NCBI GenBank assembly: GCA_934504065.1
Contig: CAKSVQ010000019.1
Span: 1-24,447 of the forward strand
Source of the DNA: an uncultured Dysosmobacter sp.
Lineage (GTDB): Bacteria > Bacillota > Clostridia > Oscillospirales > Oscillospiraceae
DNA length: 24,447 nt
Direction of reading: 5' to 3'
Part shown: positions 16,891 through 23,795 of the stretch, in pieces
How the letters are laid out: the number at the start of each line of letters is the position of its first letter
Numbering within the stretch: position 1 is the stretch's first letter
Notes under the pieces: model-generated
The model's database searches: none
The model's input: only the letters and a program-made list of their open reading frames with translations
What the model was told of the DNA's origin: nothing
Translations under genes and position numbers: made by a program

Positions 16891-17151
16891 GCAAAAGTGG
16901 CAGAGCCGCATTCTTAAAAGGTTTGTGCCTCCATGGCCGCACAGCGGCCATGGAGGCACAGTTTATAAAAAAGTCTCGCACAGAGTTTCACGTCCGCAGA
17001 CGTGAAAGTAGTGAAATCCGTGTTCTGCCGCGACATGTGCGTGGCAGAGCACACCTTACGCGGAGCGTGTGTCGAATTGGCCGCATAGCGGCCAACCGAG
17101 GCGCAGAGCGCAGCGAATCCTCTTCGCAAAAGTGGCTTCACCACTTTTGCG
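16891..17151. repeat. Mosaic hairpin repeat element, long copy
   Basis: Gene-free stretch built from consecutive small palindromes. Seen in order: a 17-base fragment at 16891-16907 identical to 19302-19318; a 17-bp perfect stem with 3-base loop (16924-16960); TTTCACGTC-cgca-GACGTGAAA (16986-17007); TCTGCC/GGCAGA (17024-17048); TTGGCCGC-ata-GCGGCCAA (17077-17095); and CGCAAAAGTGG-cttca-CCACTTTTGCG (17125-17151). The block from 16967 and the last hairpin recur at 19248-19327, where about 100 bases of middle hairpins are absent. It resembles REP/MITE-like elements. No transposase is present. Readings across it encode nothing recognisable. Confidence 0.8.
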
Positions 17152-17156
17152 AGAGT

Positions 17157-17206
17157 TTCAAGCGAAAAAAGAAACCGCCTCACGGCGGTTTCTTTTTTCG
17201 CTTGAA
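17157..17206. terminator. Bidirectional terminator between purine permease and SDR
   Basis: A perfect 23-bp stem (17157-17179 with 17184-17206) with a TCAC loop; each arm carries a run of six T or A. It lies between converging genes and can stop transcription from both sides. Confidence 0.9.
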
Positions 17207-17212
17207 GTATAT

Positions 17213-17944
17213 TCAGGGCTTGGTTCCAAACACGTCGATGGCTGCGCCCATGATGGGGTGGGCTTCGTCCGATGCAAGGAACATCACGATCTTTGCCACC
17301 TCGTCCACCTGCATCATCTGGTCCAGCGGGACGGTGATGGCGGCGTCCGTGTCAAAGCGGTCACGGGTGTGCTCGGTGTTAGTCATGCCGAGGTAGATGG
17401 CGTTGACGTTGATGCCGTACTCCTTCACTTCCTCGGAAAGCACCTGCGTCAGGCTGACGATGCCGCCCTTGGACGCAGCGTAAGCGCCGAAGCCAGGGAA
17501 GAACATCTTCGCGCCGCTGGAGCTGACGTTGATGATCTTTCCGTAACGGCGGTCGATCATGCCGGGCAGCACGGCCTTGATGCAGTAAAACGTGCCGTCC
17601 AGATTGGTGGCAATGTGGCGGTGCCACTGCGCCAGAGAGGTCTCCACAACGGAGACGGACTGATGATAGGCGGCGTTATTCACCAGTACATCCACCTGAC
17701 CGAACTGCTGGAGGACCTTCTGGAAAACGGTGCTGACGGCTTCGGGATTGCTGACATCGCAGCCGAAAGCCATCGCCAGCCCGCCGTCCCGGACGATCTC
17801 CTGCGCAACGGCTTCCACTTTGGCCGCCGTGCGGCCCAGCAGGATGGTCTGCGCACCCTCTTTGGCGAATTCCCGGGCATATTCCGCGCCAAGGCCCTGT
17901 CCGGCCCCGGTAATGACTACAACTTTTTTTGCAAAGCGCATCAT
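17213..17944 (-). CDS. Short-chain dehydrogenase/reductase (SDR)
   Basis: NAD(P)-dependent oxidoreductase of the classical SDR family, 243 residues. The cofactor motif TGAGQGLG is at 12-19, the structural NNAAY near 89, the catalytic Ser in NVSSSGA near 140 and the catalytic YAASK near 154, so the enzyme appears active. The substrate is unknown; similarity to 3-oxoacyl-ACP reductases is generic. ATG 17944 follows GGAG by seven bases, with an adjacent second ATG. It begins 34 bases after the BMP lipoprotein gene and is probably cotranscribed. Terminated by the 23-bp hairpin just beyond its stop. Confidence 0.88.
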   Translation of the reverse strand: MMRFAKKVVVITGAGQGLGAEYAREFAKEGAQTILLGRTAAKVEAVAQEIVRDGGLAMAFGCDVSNPEAVSTVFQKVLQQFGQVDVLVNNAAYHQSVSVVETSLAQWHRHIATNLDGTFYCIKAVLPGMIDRRYGKIINVSSSGAKMFFPGFGAYAASKGGIVSLTQVLSEEVKEYGINVNAIYLGMTNTEHTRDRFDTDAAITVPLDQMMQVDEVAKIVMFLASDEAHPIMGAAIDVFGTKP

Positions 17945-17966
17945 AAAAATTCTCCGTCTTTAAAAA

Positions 17967-17990
17967 TTACTGGACCAGTTACTGGACCAG
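17967..17990. repeat. 12-bp tandem duplication across the BMP stop codon
   Basis: TTACTGGACCAG occurs twice in direct tandem (17967-17978 and 17979-17990). On the minus strand each copy encodes Leu-Val-Gln-stop, so the real stop and the three codons before it are repeated right after the gene. Confidence 0.9.
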
Positions 17991-19034
17991 AGCGGCAAGG
18001 TCAGCGCCATCGCGGGCCTGCTGCCAGAGGTCCTGCAGGGTCTGCTTCTGTTCGGCGGTCAGCTTATCGGCATATTTGCCGCTGAAATCCGTGAGATAGA
18101 TCACGCCCGCGTCTGCGCCCATGGCAACAAAGCCGTTGGGCAGGGTGCCGTCAATGGCGCGGCTGATAGCCGATTCAATGCCGAGCCCGGCATTCTGAAT
18201 GATGGAGATCATGCAGCTTTCCCCAACATCGGTATAGTCGCCCACGGCGCCCACATTCATCAGCCCCAGCAGGTCACACTCTTCCACACCGCCGGGACTG
18301 GCTGCGTCGGCGTTCTGGGTAATAATGTCGCAGCCCTTTTCTGCCAGCGCGTCCACGCTCTGCTTGACCTTCACGGCGTCGTCCCAGGAACCGGTGGCAA
18401 CACTGATGACTTCCATAGAGTCGTCAATATACTTTACGCCGTCTTTCACGCCGTCCACCCAGACCAGCATGGAGTCCAACTCCTGAGAGAGGATGGCACC
18501 GATCTTTCCGGTTTCAGAGGCCATGGCGCAGGTCACGCCGCACAAAAAGCCCAGCTGATAGGCGCCAAAGTCAATGCCGGTGAGGTTTGGGATCTGGTCG
18601 GTAAAGTTGCTCAAAGCGCTGGTATTGATAAAGGTCTGGTCGGGATACTCCTGCGCGATCTTTTTAGCAGCGTCGGCAAATTCCGCGCCGTGGGCGACGA
18701 TGATGTCATATCCGGCGTCCGCATAGCCCTGAATAGTGCTTTCAAAGTCCGTGGCGGCTAAGTTTTCCGTATAGTTGGAGGTGCAGCCGTAGGTGACGGC
18801 TACGTTTTTGGCGGCGTCGGCTGCCATCTGGCTCCAGCCGCCGTCGTTGGCGTTGCCGGAGAGGACCACGGCGATCTTCAGCTTACTGTAATCCTGAGTG
18901 TCGGCGGATTCTGACGGCGTTTCTTCGGTTTTTTCGGCTGCAGGGGTATCAGTCTTTGCGGAAGAGCTGCCGCAGCCGGACAACAGGCCCAGCATTATTG
19001 CGGCAGAGAGAAGCAGAGCAAACATTTTTTTCAT
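17979..19034 (-). CDS. BMP-family ABC transporter substrate-binding lipoprotein
   Basis: Secreted lipoprotein, 351 residues. The signal peptide ends in lipobox LLSGC (Cys21), then a Ser/Thr/Glu-rich tether (to about 48), then the BMP/TmpC (PF02608) fold beginning KIAVVLSGNANDGGWSQMA, with IIVAHGAEFADAAKKIA and later GDYTDVG. Family members bind purine nucleosides or related ligands and hand them to an ABC permease. ATG 19034 follows GGAGGAGG; a longer reading from 19118 overlaps the terminator-like leader. No permease or ATPase gene is adjacent, so its transporter lies elsewhere. An SDR gene follows after 34 bases. Confidence 0.88.
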   Translation of the reverse strand: MKKMFALLLSAAIMLGLLSGCGSSSAKTDTPAAEKTEETPSESADTQDYSKLKIAVVLSGNANDGGWSQMAADAAKNVAVTYGCTSNYTENLAATDFESTIQGYADAGYDIIVAHGAEFADAAKKIAQEYPDQTFINTSALSNFTDQIPNLTGIDFGAYQLGFLCGVTCAMASETGKIGAILSQELDSMLVWVDGVKDGVKYIDDSMEVISVATGSWDDAVKVKQSVDALAEKGCDIITQNADAASPGGVEECDLLGLMNVGAVGDYTDVGESCMISIIQNAGLGIESAISRAIDGTLPNGFVAMGADAGVIYLTDFSGKYADKLTAEQKQTLQDLWQQARDGADLAALVQ

Positions 19035-19101
19035 GAGAATTCCTCCTCCAACGGAATGAGAATTTTTGGCCAGTTTCTCTTTGTGCACTGAGGGAAACAA
19101 A

Positions 19102-19139
19102 AAGAGCAAGGAAACCACATACAGGGCTTCCTTGCTCTT
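19102..19139 (-). terminator. Terminator-like hairpin at the 5' end of the BMP leader
   Basis: A perfect 12-bp stem (AAGAGCAAGGAA with TTCCTTGCTCTT). On the minus strand it is followed at once by TTTGTTT, giving a run of five T then G then three T. It starts about five bases after the predicted start site of the BMP mRNA and about 70 bases before the coding start, so it would act as an attenuator or a protective 5' stem. Confidence 0.75.
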
Positions 19140-19150
19140 ACGTTAGGGGC

Positions 19151-19179
19151 ATCATAACACGAAATAAGTGCAGATGCAA
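19151..19179 (-). promoter_or_regulatory. Predicted promoter of the BMP-SDR operon
   Basis: On minus, TTGCAT (19179-19174), 17-base spacer, TATGAT (19156-19151) preceded by TGT, an extended -10. The start is expected near 19144. Confidence 0.75.
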
Positions 19180-19247
19180 GAGTAAATAGTTATTATTAAA
19201 AAATCTAATGTTTTGATAGATTGAGGGGGCAATATTTTGGCTTGTTG

Positions 19248-19327
19248 AAAAAGTCTCGCAGAGTTTCACGTCCGCAGACGTGAAAGCAGCGAAACTTCTT
19301 CGCAAAAGTGGCAGAGCCACTTTTGCG
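19248..19327. repeat. Mosaic hairpin repeat element, short copy
   Basis: Second copy of the repeat seen at 16967-17151, in the same orientation. It shows AAAAAGTCTCGCA, the TTTCACGTC-cgca-GACGTGAAA hairpin at 19264-19285, and CGCAAAAGTGGC-aga-GCCACTTTTGCG at 19301-19327. Arms are conserved between copies while loops differ. It also lies just beyond the stop of the DUF6881-like gene and may act as its terminator-like stem. Confidence 0.85.
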
Positions 19328-19333
19328 ACATCT

Positions 19334-19609
19334 TTAGTAATACATCCCCATAAATCCGTCCGGCATTTCCCGGCTCTGCTCCCACACATCGTCAAACTGC
19401 ACCCGGTTCAGCGAGGTGAGGTTGCCCTCACTGCCTGCGGCCTGCCGGGGGTCCATGGGCGGCTCGTCCATATCGTCATAGGACTGGTAAACGCCCACCC
19501 GGAAGGCCTCCACCTTGCGGCGGGGGCAGCCCCGGCTGTCCAGCTCCAGATACAGCCGCCAGGGCTCGTCCGGCTCTTCGTGGTCCCATTCAATCATATA
19601 ATACTGCAT
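19334..19609 (-). CDS. DUF6881-like small protein
   Basis: A 91-residue soluble acidic protein. The N-terminal half (MQYYMIEWDHEEPDEPWRLY, then LELDSRGCPRRKVEAFRVGV) resembles the DUF6881 domain, in which a W-x-H-x-x-P-D-E-P core precedes an L-E-L-D and R-K-V-E strand pair; function is unknown. The start ATG 19609 follows AAGGAG by nine bases; a longer in-frame reading enters the alaX gene and was rejected. It is 13 bases after alaX and probably the last gene of that operon. The C-terminal third (WEQSREMPDGFMGMYY) has no recognised motif. Confidence 0.75.
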   Translation of the reverse strand: MQYYMIEWDHEEPDEPWRLYLELDSRGCPRRKVEAFRVGVYQSYDDMDEPPMDPRQAAGSEGNLTSLNRVQFDDVWEQSREMPDGFMGMYY

Positions 19610-19622
19610 AAAAACGCTCTCC

Positions 19623-20771
19623 TTACCTGTTGAAAAATTCCCGGACAGCGGCTTCTTCCGCCTGCACGCTACCCTGCGCGAAGCCGCCGCGGCCGCCGCC
19701 GCGGCCATGGAGCGCCTGATTCATGGCCTTGACCAGCGGGGCAATATCCTGCCCGTCGGCGCGGACCAGCGCATAGGAAAACTGCCCAGCCTCCCCGGCG
19801 AAGACCGCCGCAAGGCCGCCGCACCGTTTGGCGACGGCGTCTGCCAGACGGCGCACGCTGTCGCCCTTCATGGGGAGCTGGAAAAGCAGCACGTCTCCCT
19901 TGCCCTCCTGCTCGCGGGCAAGGGCTTCAAAGGCGGTCTCTTCCAGCTGGGCCATCCGCGCCTTGGCGGCGGTCAGCTCGCCGGAGAGCCGCTCCACGGC
20001 GGCAAGGGTCTCCAAGGGCTTTACGGACAGGTGCTGGCCGATGGTGCGGGCTTGCTGATAGACCGCGCCCAGATAGGAAAGGGCCCGCCCGCCGCAGAGA
20101 ATTTCCAGCCGGACGCCTTCCCGGAACTTCTGGCAGGAGAGCACCTTGACAAGGCCCACCTGTCCCGCCCGCAGCACATGGGTGCCACAGCAGGCGCAGC
20201 AGTCCGCGCCGGGGAAGGTGACGATGCGCACCTTGCCCGTCAGCTCCTTTTTGCTGCGGTAGTCCAGCGTGTGCAGCTCTTCCGCCGAAGGATAGGCAAT
20301 CTCCACCGCCGTGTCCGCCCAGATGATCTCATTGGCCCTGCGCTCGGCCTCCAGCGCCTGTTCCCACGTGATGTCGGCATTATAGTCGATGGTGACGGTC
20401 TCCGCGCCCATATGGAAGCCTACATTGTCGCAGTGGAAGCTGCTGCACAGGATGCCGGAGAGGATGTGCTCGCCGGAATGCTGCTGCATATGGTCAAAGC
20501 GCCGGGACCAGTCCAATTCTCCGGTGACGACTGCTCCGATTTTCAAGGGTTTGTCCACATTGTGGAAAATCACGCCGTCTTTTTCGTGCACATCCGTGAC
20601 GGACGCGCCGCCCAGCGTGCCGTGGTCGGCAGGCTGTCCGCCGCCCTCTGGGTAAAAGGCGGTGCGGCCCAGCACGGCGGTATAGCCGTTTTTGCCGCTC
20701 TGGCAGTCCAGCACGGTGGCGGTGAAGCACTTCAAAAAGGGGTCGGCATCGTATAGTTTTTCAGTTTCCAT
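19623..20771 (-). CDS. AlaX-type alanyl-tRNA editing protein
   Basis: Trans-editing enzyme that deacylates mischarged Ser- or Gly-tRNA-Ala. 382 residues, the longer AlaX form with a DHHA1-like tail. The editing domain shows FYPEGGGQPADHG at 39-51, the zinc pair His98-x3-His102 in QQHSGEH and Cys194-x3-His198 in CCGTH, so the metal site is intact. A coiled stretch (about 255-300, AVERLSGELTAAKARMAQLEE) leads to a glycine-rich DHHA1 end, GRGGGRGGFAQGSVQ. ATG 20771 follows AAAGGA by eight bases. It lies 19 bases after a membrane-protein gene and 13 before a DUF6881-like gene. No aminoacylation domain is present, so it is not AlaRS. Confidence 0.92.
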   Translation of the reverse strand: METEKLYDADPFLKCFTATVLDCQSGKNGYTAVLGRTAFYPEGGGQPADHGTLGGASVTDVHEKDGVIFHNVDKPLKIGAVVTGELDWSRRFDHMQQHSGEHILSGILCSSFHCDNVGFHMGAETVTIDYNADITWEQALEAERRANEIIWADTAVEIAYPSAEELHTLDYRSKKELTGKVRIVTFPGADCCACCGTHVLRAGQVGLVKVLSCQKFREGVRLEILCGGRALSYLGAVYQQARTIGQHLSVKPLETLAAVERLSGELTAAKARMAQLEETAFEALAREQEGKGDVLLFQLPMKGDSVRRLADAVAKRCGGLAAVFAGEAGQFSYALVRADGQDIAPLVKAMNQALHGRGGGRGGFAQGSVQAEEAAVREFFNR

Positions 20772-20790
20772 GGGGAAAATTCCTTTCGTT

Positions 20791-21693
20791 TTAAGAGATC
20801 GTGACAAGGAAGCGCCACATCGGGTCAATGAGCCACAGGCCAAAGGTTGCGGAGCAGACGTTGGCGGCGACGGCGTACAGGGCGGCGCGGGCCTTGCCCT
20901 TTTCCGTCAGCAGCCAGCGGTATAAAAGCAGCTCTGCCAGCGTGATGACGATTTCAATGGGCAGATAGAAAAATACCGCGAGCCATGCGTTGGCGCCGTG
21001 GTGCATGACGCTAAACGCCAGATACGCCGCAAAGCTGCCCTGCGTGACCAGATTCACAAGCAAAAAGCTGCGCCAGCTTTTCCGGCTCCGATAGCCAAAG
21101 ATGAACAACAGGGCCCCCTCGATTAGCAGGGTAGGGAGGAGGGTGCACACAAATTGCAGCAGGTACGCCGCCCAGACAGGGGGCAGGGAAACGGTTTTCG
21201 CCGCCCAGTCCACGGTGACGGAGCTTTGCAGGCTGTGGCGGGTGTAAGTATCCGAGATCCAGGTTTCGCCGCTTTCGGTCACCAGAATGATCCGGTAGGT
21301 ATCCGGCACCCCTACATAGCCGAAGGTGTGGAGTCGGATGCCGTTTCCGGCGTCCTCGCCCAGCAGGTCACCCCGCATGGGCGCGCCGTTGAAGCCCTGC
21401 GCCGTGCAGGCGTGCCAGCCCTCTGGCACGGCGGAGCGGAGCGTGTCCAGAAGGCCGCTGTCCAGCGCGGCGATCTCCTCGTCGGAATAGCTCCAGTCCA
21501 GCCCGCTGAAATCATCATCCCCGGCGTGTTCCCAGGGGCCTTCTGCCAGCAGGTCCAGATAATAGGTTTCCTCCGGCGGGTGGGTCACTTTCACCGTCAG
21601 TTGGGGCTTGGGTCCGGTGTCTGCAAGGGCGGAGACCGTCAGCAGGGCGGCGGCCAAGACCAGAAAAACGCAAAAGCGCAGAGACTTTTTCAT
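20791..21693 (-). CDS. Unknown membrane protein with extracellular N-terminal domain
   Basis: 300 residues; not assigned to a characterised family. A cleavable signal peptide (MKKSLRFCVFLVLAAALLTVSALA, about 24 residues) precedes a secreted domain of about 150 residues with repeated Trp, Gly and Asp (GPWEHAGDDDFSGLDWSYSD). Four hydrophobic segments follow at about 175-197, 210-230, 235-255 and 270-290, with basic cytoplasmic turns (FGYRSRKSWRS). ATG 21693 follows AAAGGAG. It is first in a likely three-gene operon with alaX and the DUF6881-like gene, but nothing here links it to tRNA editing. Sensing or transport at the envelope is a guess. Confidence 0.75.
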   Translation of the reverse strand: MKKSLRFCVFLVLAAALLTVSALADTGPKPQLTVKVTHPPEETYYLDLLAEGPWEHAGDDDFSGLDWSYSDEEIAALDSGLLDTLRSAVPEGWHACTAQGFNGAPMRGDLLGEDAGNGIRLHTFGYVGVPDTYRIILVTESGETWISDTYTRHSLQSSVTVDWAAKTVSLPPVWAAYLLQFVCTLLPTLLIEGALLFIFGYRSRKSWRSFLLVNLVTQGSFAAYLAFSVMHHGANAWLAVFFYLPIEIVITLAELLLYRWLLTEKGKARAALYAVAANVCSATFGLWLIDPMWRFLVTIS

Positions 21694-21795
21694 AGAGGGG
21701 CTCCTTTCATCCGTGTCGGGTTTTCCAGCAGCTGTTTAAATGGATAGACGGAAAAGAGAGCAGTTTGGTTGCATATATTGAAAAAAGAGATACAA

Positions 21796-21824
21796 ATTGG
21801 AATATTATATTAAAATATTCCAAT
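21796..21824 (-). terminator. Terminator after the GH3 hexosaminidase gene
   Basis: ATTGGAATATT (21796-21806) and AATATTCCAAT (21814-21824) form a perfect 11-bp stem overlapping the stop codon. On minus a T-rich stretch follows. AT-rich but symmetrical, a plausible terminator. Confidence 0.7.
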
Positions 21825-23023
21825 CAGGAATCTAATGCAGGGAAGTAGAACCATTTCTCCTTATAGGAAAGCACCCGGAGACAGGCATCGTCGATCACAT
21901 TTTCGGAAAGCTCGCCGCTTTCCACAGCGGCGATGACGGCGGGGATCTGGGTGCGGTAGTCCGTGGTGACCACCATATCGTTCCCGGCCTGCAGGGCCAT
22001 CACGGCGGAAGCGCCGTCTTTGGCGTAGGCTTTCACCGCGTCCATGGCAAGGTCATCGGTGAGGATCAAGCCCTCGAAGCCCAGCTCCTGCCGCAGCAGG
22101 CGGTGTACCTCCGGGGAAAGGGAGGCGGGCAGGGAGGTGTCCATACAGGTGACAATATTGTGGCTCACCAGCACGAAGGGGGCCCCGGCGTCGATGCCTG
22201 CCCGGAAGGGCAGCAGGTCGGAAGTTTCAAAGGTCTCCATGGGCCGCTGGTCCACCGCCACGCCTGTGTGGGTGTCGACATTGTTCCCATAGCCGGGGAA
22301 GTGCTTGAGCACCGCCATCATGCCGCAGTCGCCCATGGTCAGCACCGTGCGGGCGACATACTCCGTCGTCACGTCGGCGCTTTGGCCCAGTGTGCGGGGA
22401 TAGATGAAATCCGCCGGGTCGGTGGAAACGTCGCACACCGGGGCAAAATTCACATTGATGCCGAGGCTCCGCAGGGTAAGCTGGCTTTCCACCACGTTTT
22501 GGAGCACGGCGTCCATCCCTCCAGCGTTGTACAGCGTCTGCGGCGCGGGAATGGGTGTGGAAAAAAGCTCCGGGTCGCGGCTGGCCCGGGTGACGGTGCC
22601 GCCCTCTTCATCGCTGCCAATCAGCAGGGGAATGGAGCAGGCGTCCTGATAGCTTTGCAGCTTGTCTATGACCTCCTGCCGCGTAAGGTAGCGGTCGCCG
22701 TCCTTAAAGTCCCGGCTGAAGAGCAGGTACCCGCCCAAGTGGTAGGTTTGCAGGTCCTCCAGTGCGTGGTCCTCCGGGCAGCGGACGAAAAACAGCTGGC
22801 CTACCTTTTCCTCCAGCGTCATTCCATCCAGCAGCGCTTGCAGCTGCCGGGTGCGCTGGGCCTGCCAGGCTTCCACTTCCTGATGCCACTGTTCCTCCGG
22901 GCTGATCTTCTCAGCGGGCGGCTCCGGTTCCGGCGGATTTTCAACAGGCTGTGGATCATTTTGCTGGGCACAGCCTGTCAAAAGCAGGAAAGATGCCATG
23001 ATGGCGGCTAAAAAACGGCGCAT
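21824..23023 (-). CDS. GH3 beta-N-acetylhexosaminidase lipoprotein (NagZ-like)
   Basis: Glycoside hydrolase family 3 enzyme that removes terminal N-acetylglucosamine, mainly from peptidoglycan fragments during recycling. 399 residues. Lipobox LLTGC (Cys18) anchors it outside the cell, followed by a Pro/Glu-rich tether. The catalytic fold begins at about 66 (GMTLEEKVGQLFFVRC). IGSDEEGGTVTR is the substrate loop, KHFPGYGNNVDTH holds the Asp250-His252 general acid/base dyad typical of NagZ, and the nucleophile is Asp323 in LTDDLAMDAV, so all catalytic residues are present. ATG 23023 follows GGAGGG. A separate GH3 C-terminal domain is absent, as in the short NagZ class. Confidence 0.93.
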   Translation of the reverse strand: MRRFLAAIMASFLLLTGCAQQNDPQPVENPPEPEPPAEKISPEEQWHQEVEAWQAQRTRQLQALLDGMTLEEKVGQLFFVRCPEDHALEDLQTYHLGGYLLFSRDFKDGDRYLTRQEVIDKLQSYQDACSIPLLIGSDEEGGTVTRASRDPELFSTPIPAPQTLYNAGGMDAVLQNVVESQLTLRSLGINVNFAPVCDVSTDPADFIYPRTLGQSADVTTEYVARTVLTMGDCGMMAVLKHFPGYGNNVDTHTGVAVDQRPMETFETSDLLPFRAGIDAGAPFVLVSHNIVTCMDTSLPASLSPEVHRLLRQELGFEGLILTDDLAMDAVKAYAKDGASAVMALQAGNDMVVTTDYRTQIPAVIAAVESGELSENVIDDACLRVLSYKEKWFYFPALDS

Positions 23024-23107
23024 TTGATCCCTCCAAGCTTGAACTATCCACAGTGTACCATACGGCTGTGGAAAAAGAAAGTGTGTCCAATGGGTGGCAG
23101 ACGGGCA

Positions 23108-23692
23108 TTACTTTTTGAAAAAGTGGAAATCGCAGCAGCTTCCGCCATAGCCCAGTGTTTGGGTGCGGGTGAAGCCCAGTTTTTTCAGCCCGCCGTAGGT
23201 CACATTGTCCACGTCGCAGAAAAGGTGGCACAGCTCCGGGCAGCCATTTTCCACGCAGGCGGTGTGCCAAAGGCATTTGGTGATGGTGACATCAAAGAAA
23301 TCCCTGCCGCAGCGCTGCGTGCTTTCCTGTAAGTCTGTGGTGCTCATGATTTTCAGGAAAACGCGGCTGTAAATGGCGTAAAAGCCCGGGACCCACTCCA
23401 TTTTTGCGGTAGAGGAATACTTTTTCGCCGCGACGGTGTCCAGCATATATGTCCGCAGGCAGGTGTAGGTCTCCTCCTTGGAAAAGCCGTCCGCCGCCAG
23501 CGCCTGATACAGGGCGATGCGGGGGAGGATCGTCTGGACAAGGGTCTTTTGCTGGCTGGGGGATTTGTGTTCCATGTGCCCGGTCAAGCTGTGCAGAACT
23601 TTTTCCTGCGCCGCAAACAGGGCGTTTCCCCGCTCCGTACCGAATGTTTCAACTAAAAATGCCCGAATCTGCGCCTGCTGCCTGATTTTCAC
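23108..23692 (-). CDS. ATC hydrolase-family protein (L-2-amino-thiazoline-4-carboxylate hydrolase)
   Basis: 194 residues of the family named for L-2-amino-thiazoline-4-carboxylic acid hydrolase (PF14196), a cysteine-pathway enzyme in Pseudomonas; most members in Clostridia have no tested function. The C-terminal signature is clear: CLWHTACVENGCPELCHLFC, then DVDNVTYGGLKKLGFTRTQTLGYGG and CCDFHF, with several Cys and His likely to bind metal or form the active site. Start GTG 23692 is chosen because a promoter at 23728-23757 places the mRNA start near 23721, which excludes upstream ATG 23737. Solitary gene, transcribed toward nagZ. Confidence 0.75.
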   Translation of the reverse strand: MKIRQQAQIRAFLVETFGTERGNALFAAQEKVLHSLTGHMEHKSPSQQKTLVQTILPRIALYQALAADGFSKEETYTCLRTYMLDTVAAKKYSSTAKMEWVPGFYAIYSRVFLKIMSTTDLQESTQRCGRDFFDVTITKCLWHTACVENGCPELCHLFCDVDNVTYGGLKKLGFTRTQTLGYGGSCCDFHFFKK

Positions 23693-23727
23693 CGTGCCGC
23701 CGCCTTTCTTCCTTCGGTTTTTTATTG

Positions 23728-23757
23728 AGTATATCATACCGCCGGAGGATACGCCAA
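23728..23757 (-). promoter_or_regulatory. Predicted promoter of the ATC hydrolase-like gene
   Basis: On minus, TTGGCG (23757-23752), 18-base spacer, TATACT (23733-23728) preceded by TGA (extended -10). It overlaps the alternative ATG at 23737, which argues for the GTG start. Confidence 0.55.
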
Positions 23758-23795
23758 CTCTTTCTAAGGATGTAGGGTCTTTAAATATTATAGAA

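Noticed and set aside
15374..16981. 535-codon minus-strand frame over the purine permease
   Set aside because: Shadow of the NCS2 gene, His/Gly/Gln-rich with no family resemblance.
16914..17396. Short frames on both strands through the hairpin repeat region
   Set aside because: They arise from palindromic repeats, run into the SDR gene antisense and have no ribosome site.
16891..19327. CRISPR array
   Set aside because: Only two repeat copies 2.2 kb apart, no regular spacing or spacers; the units are hairpin mosaics.
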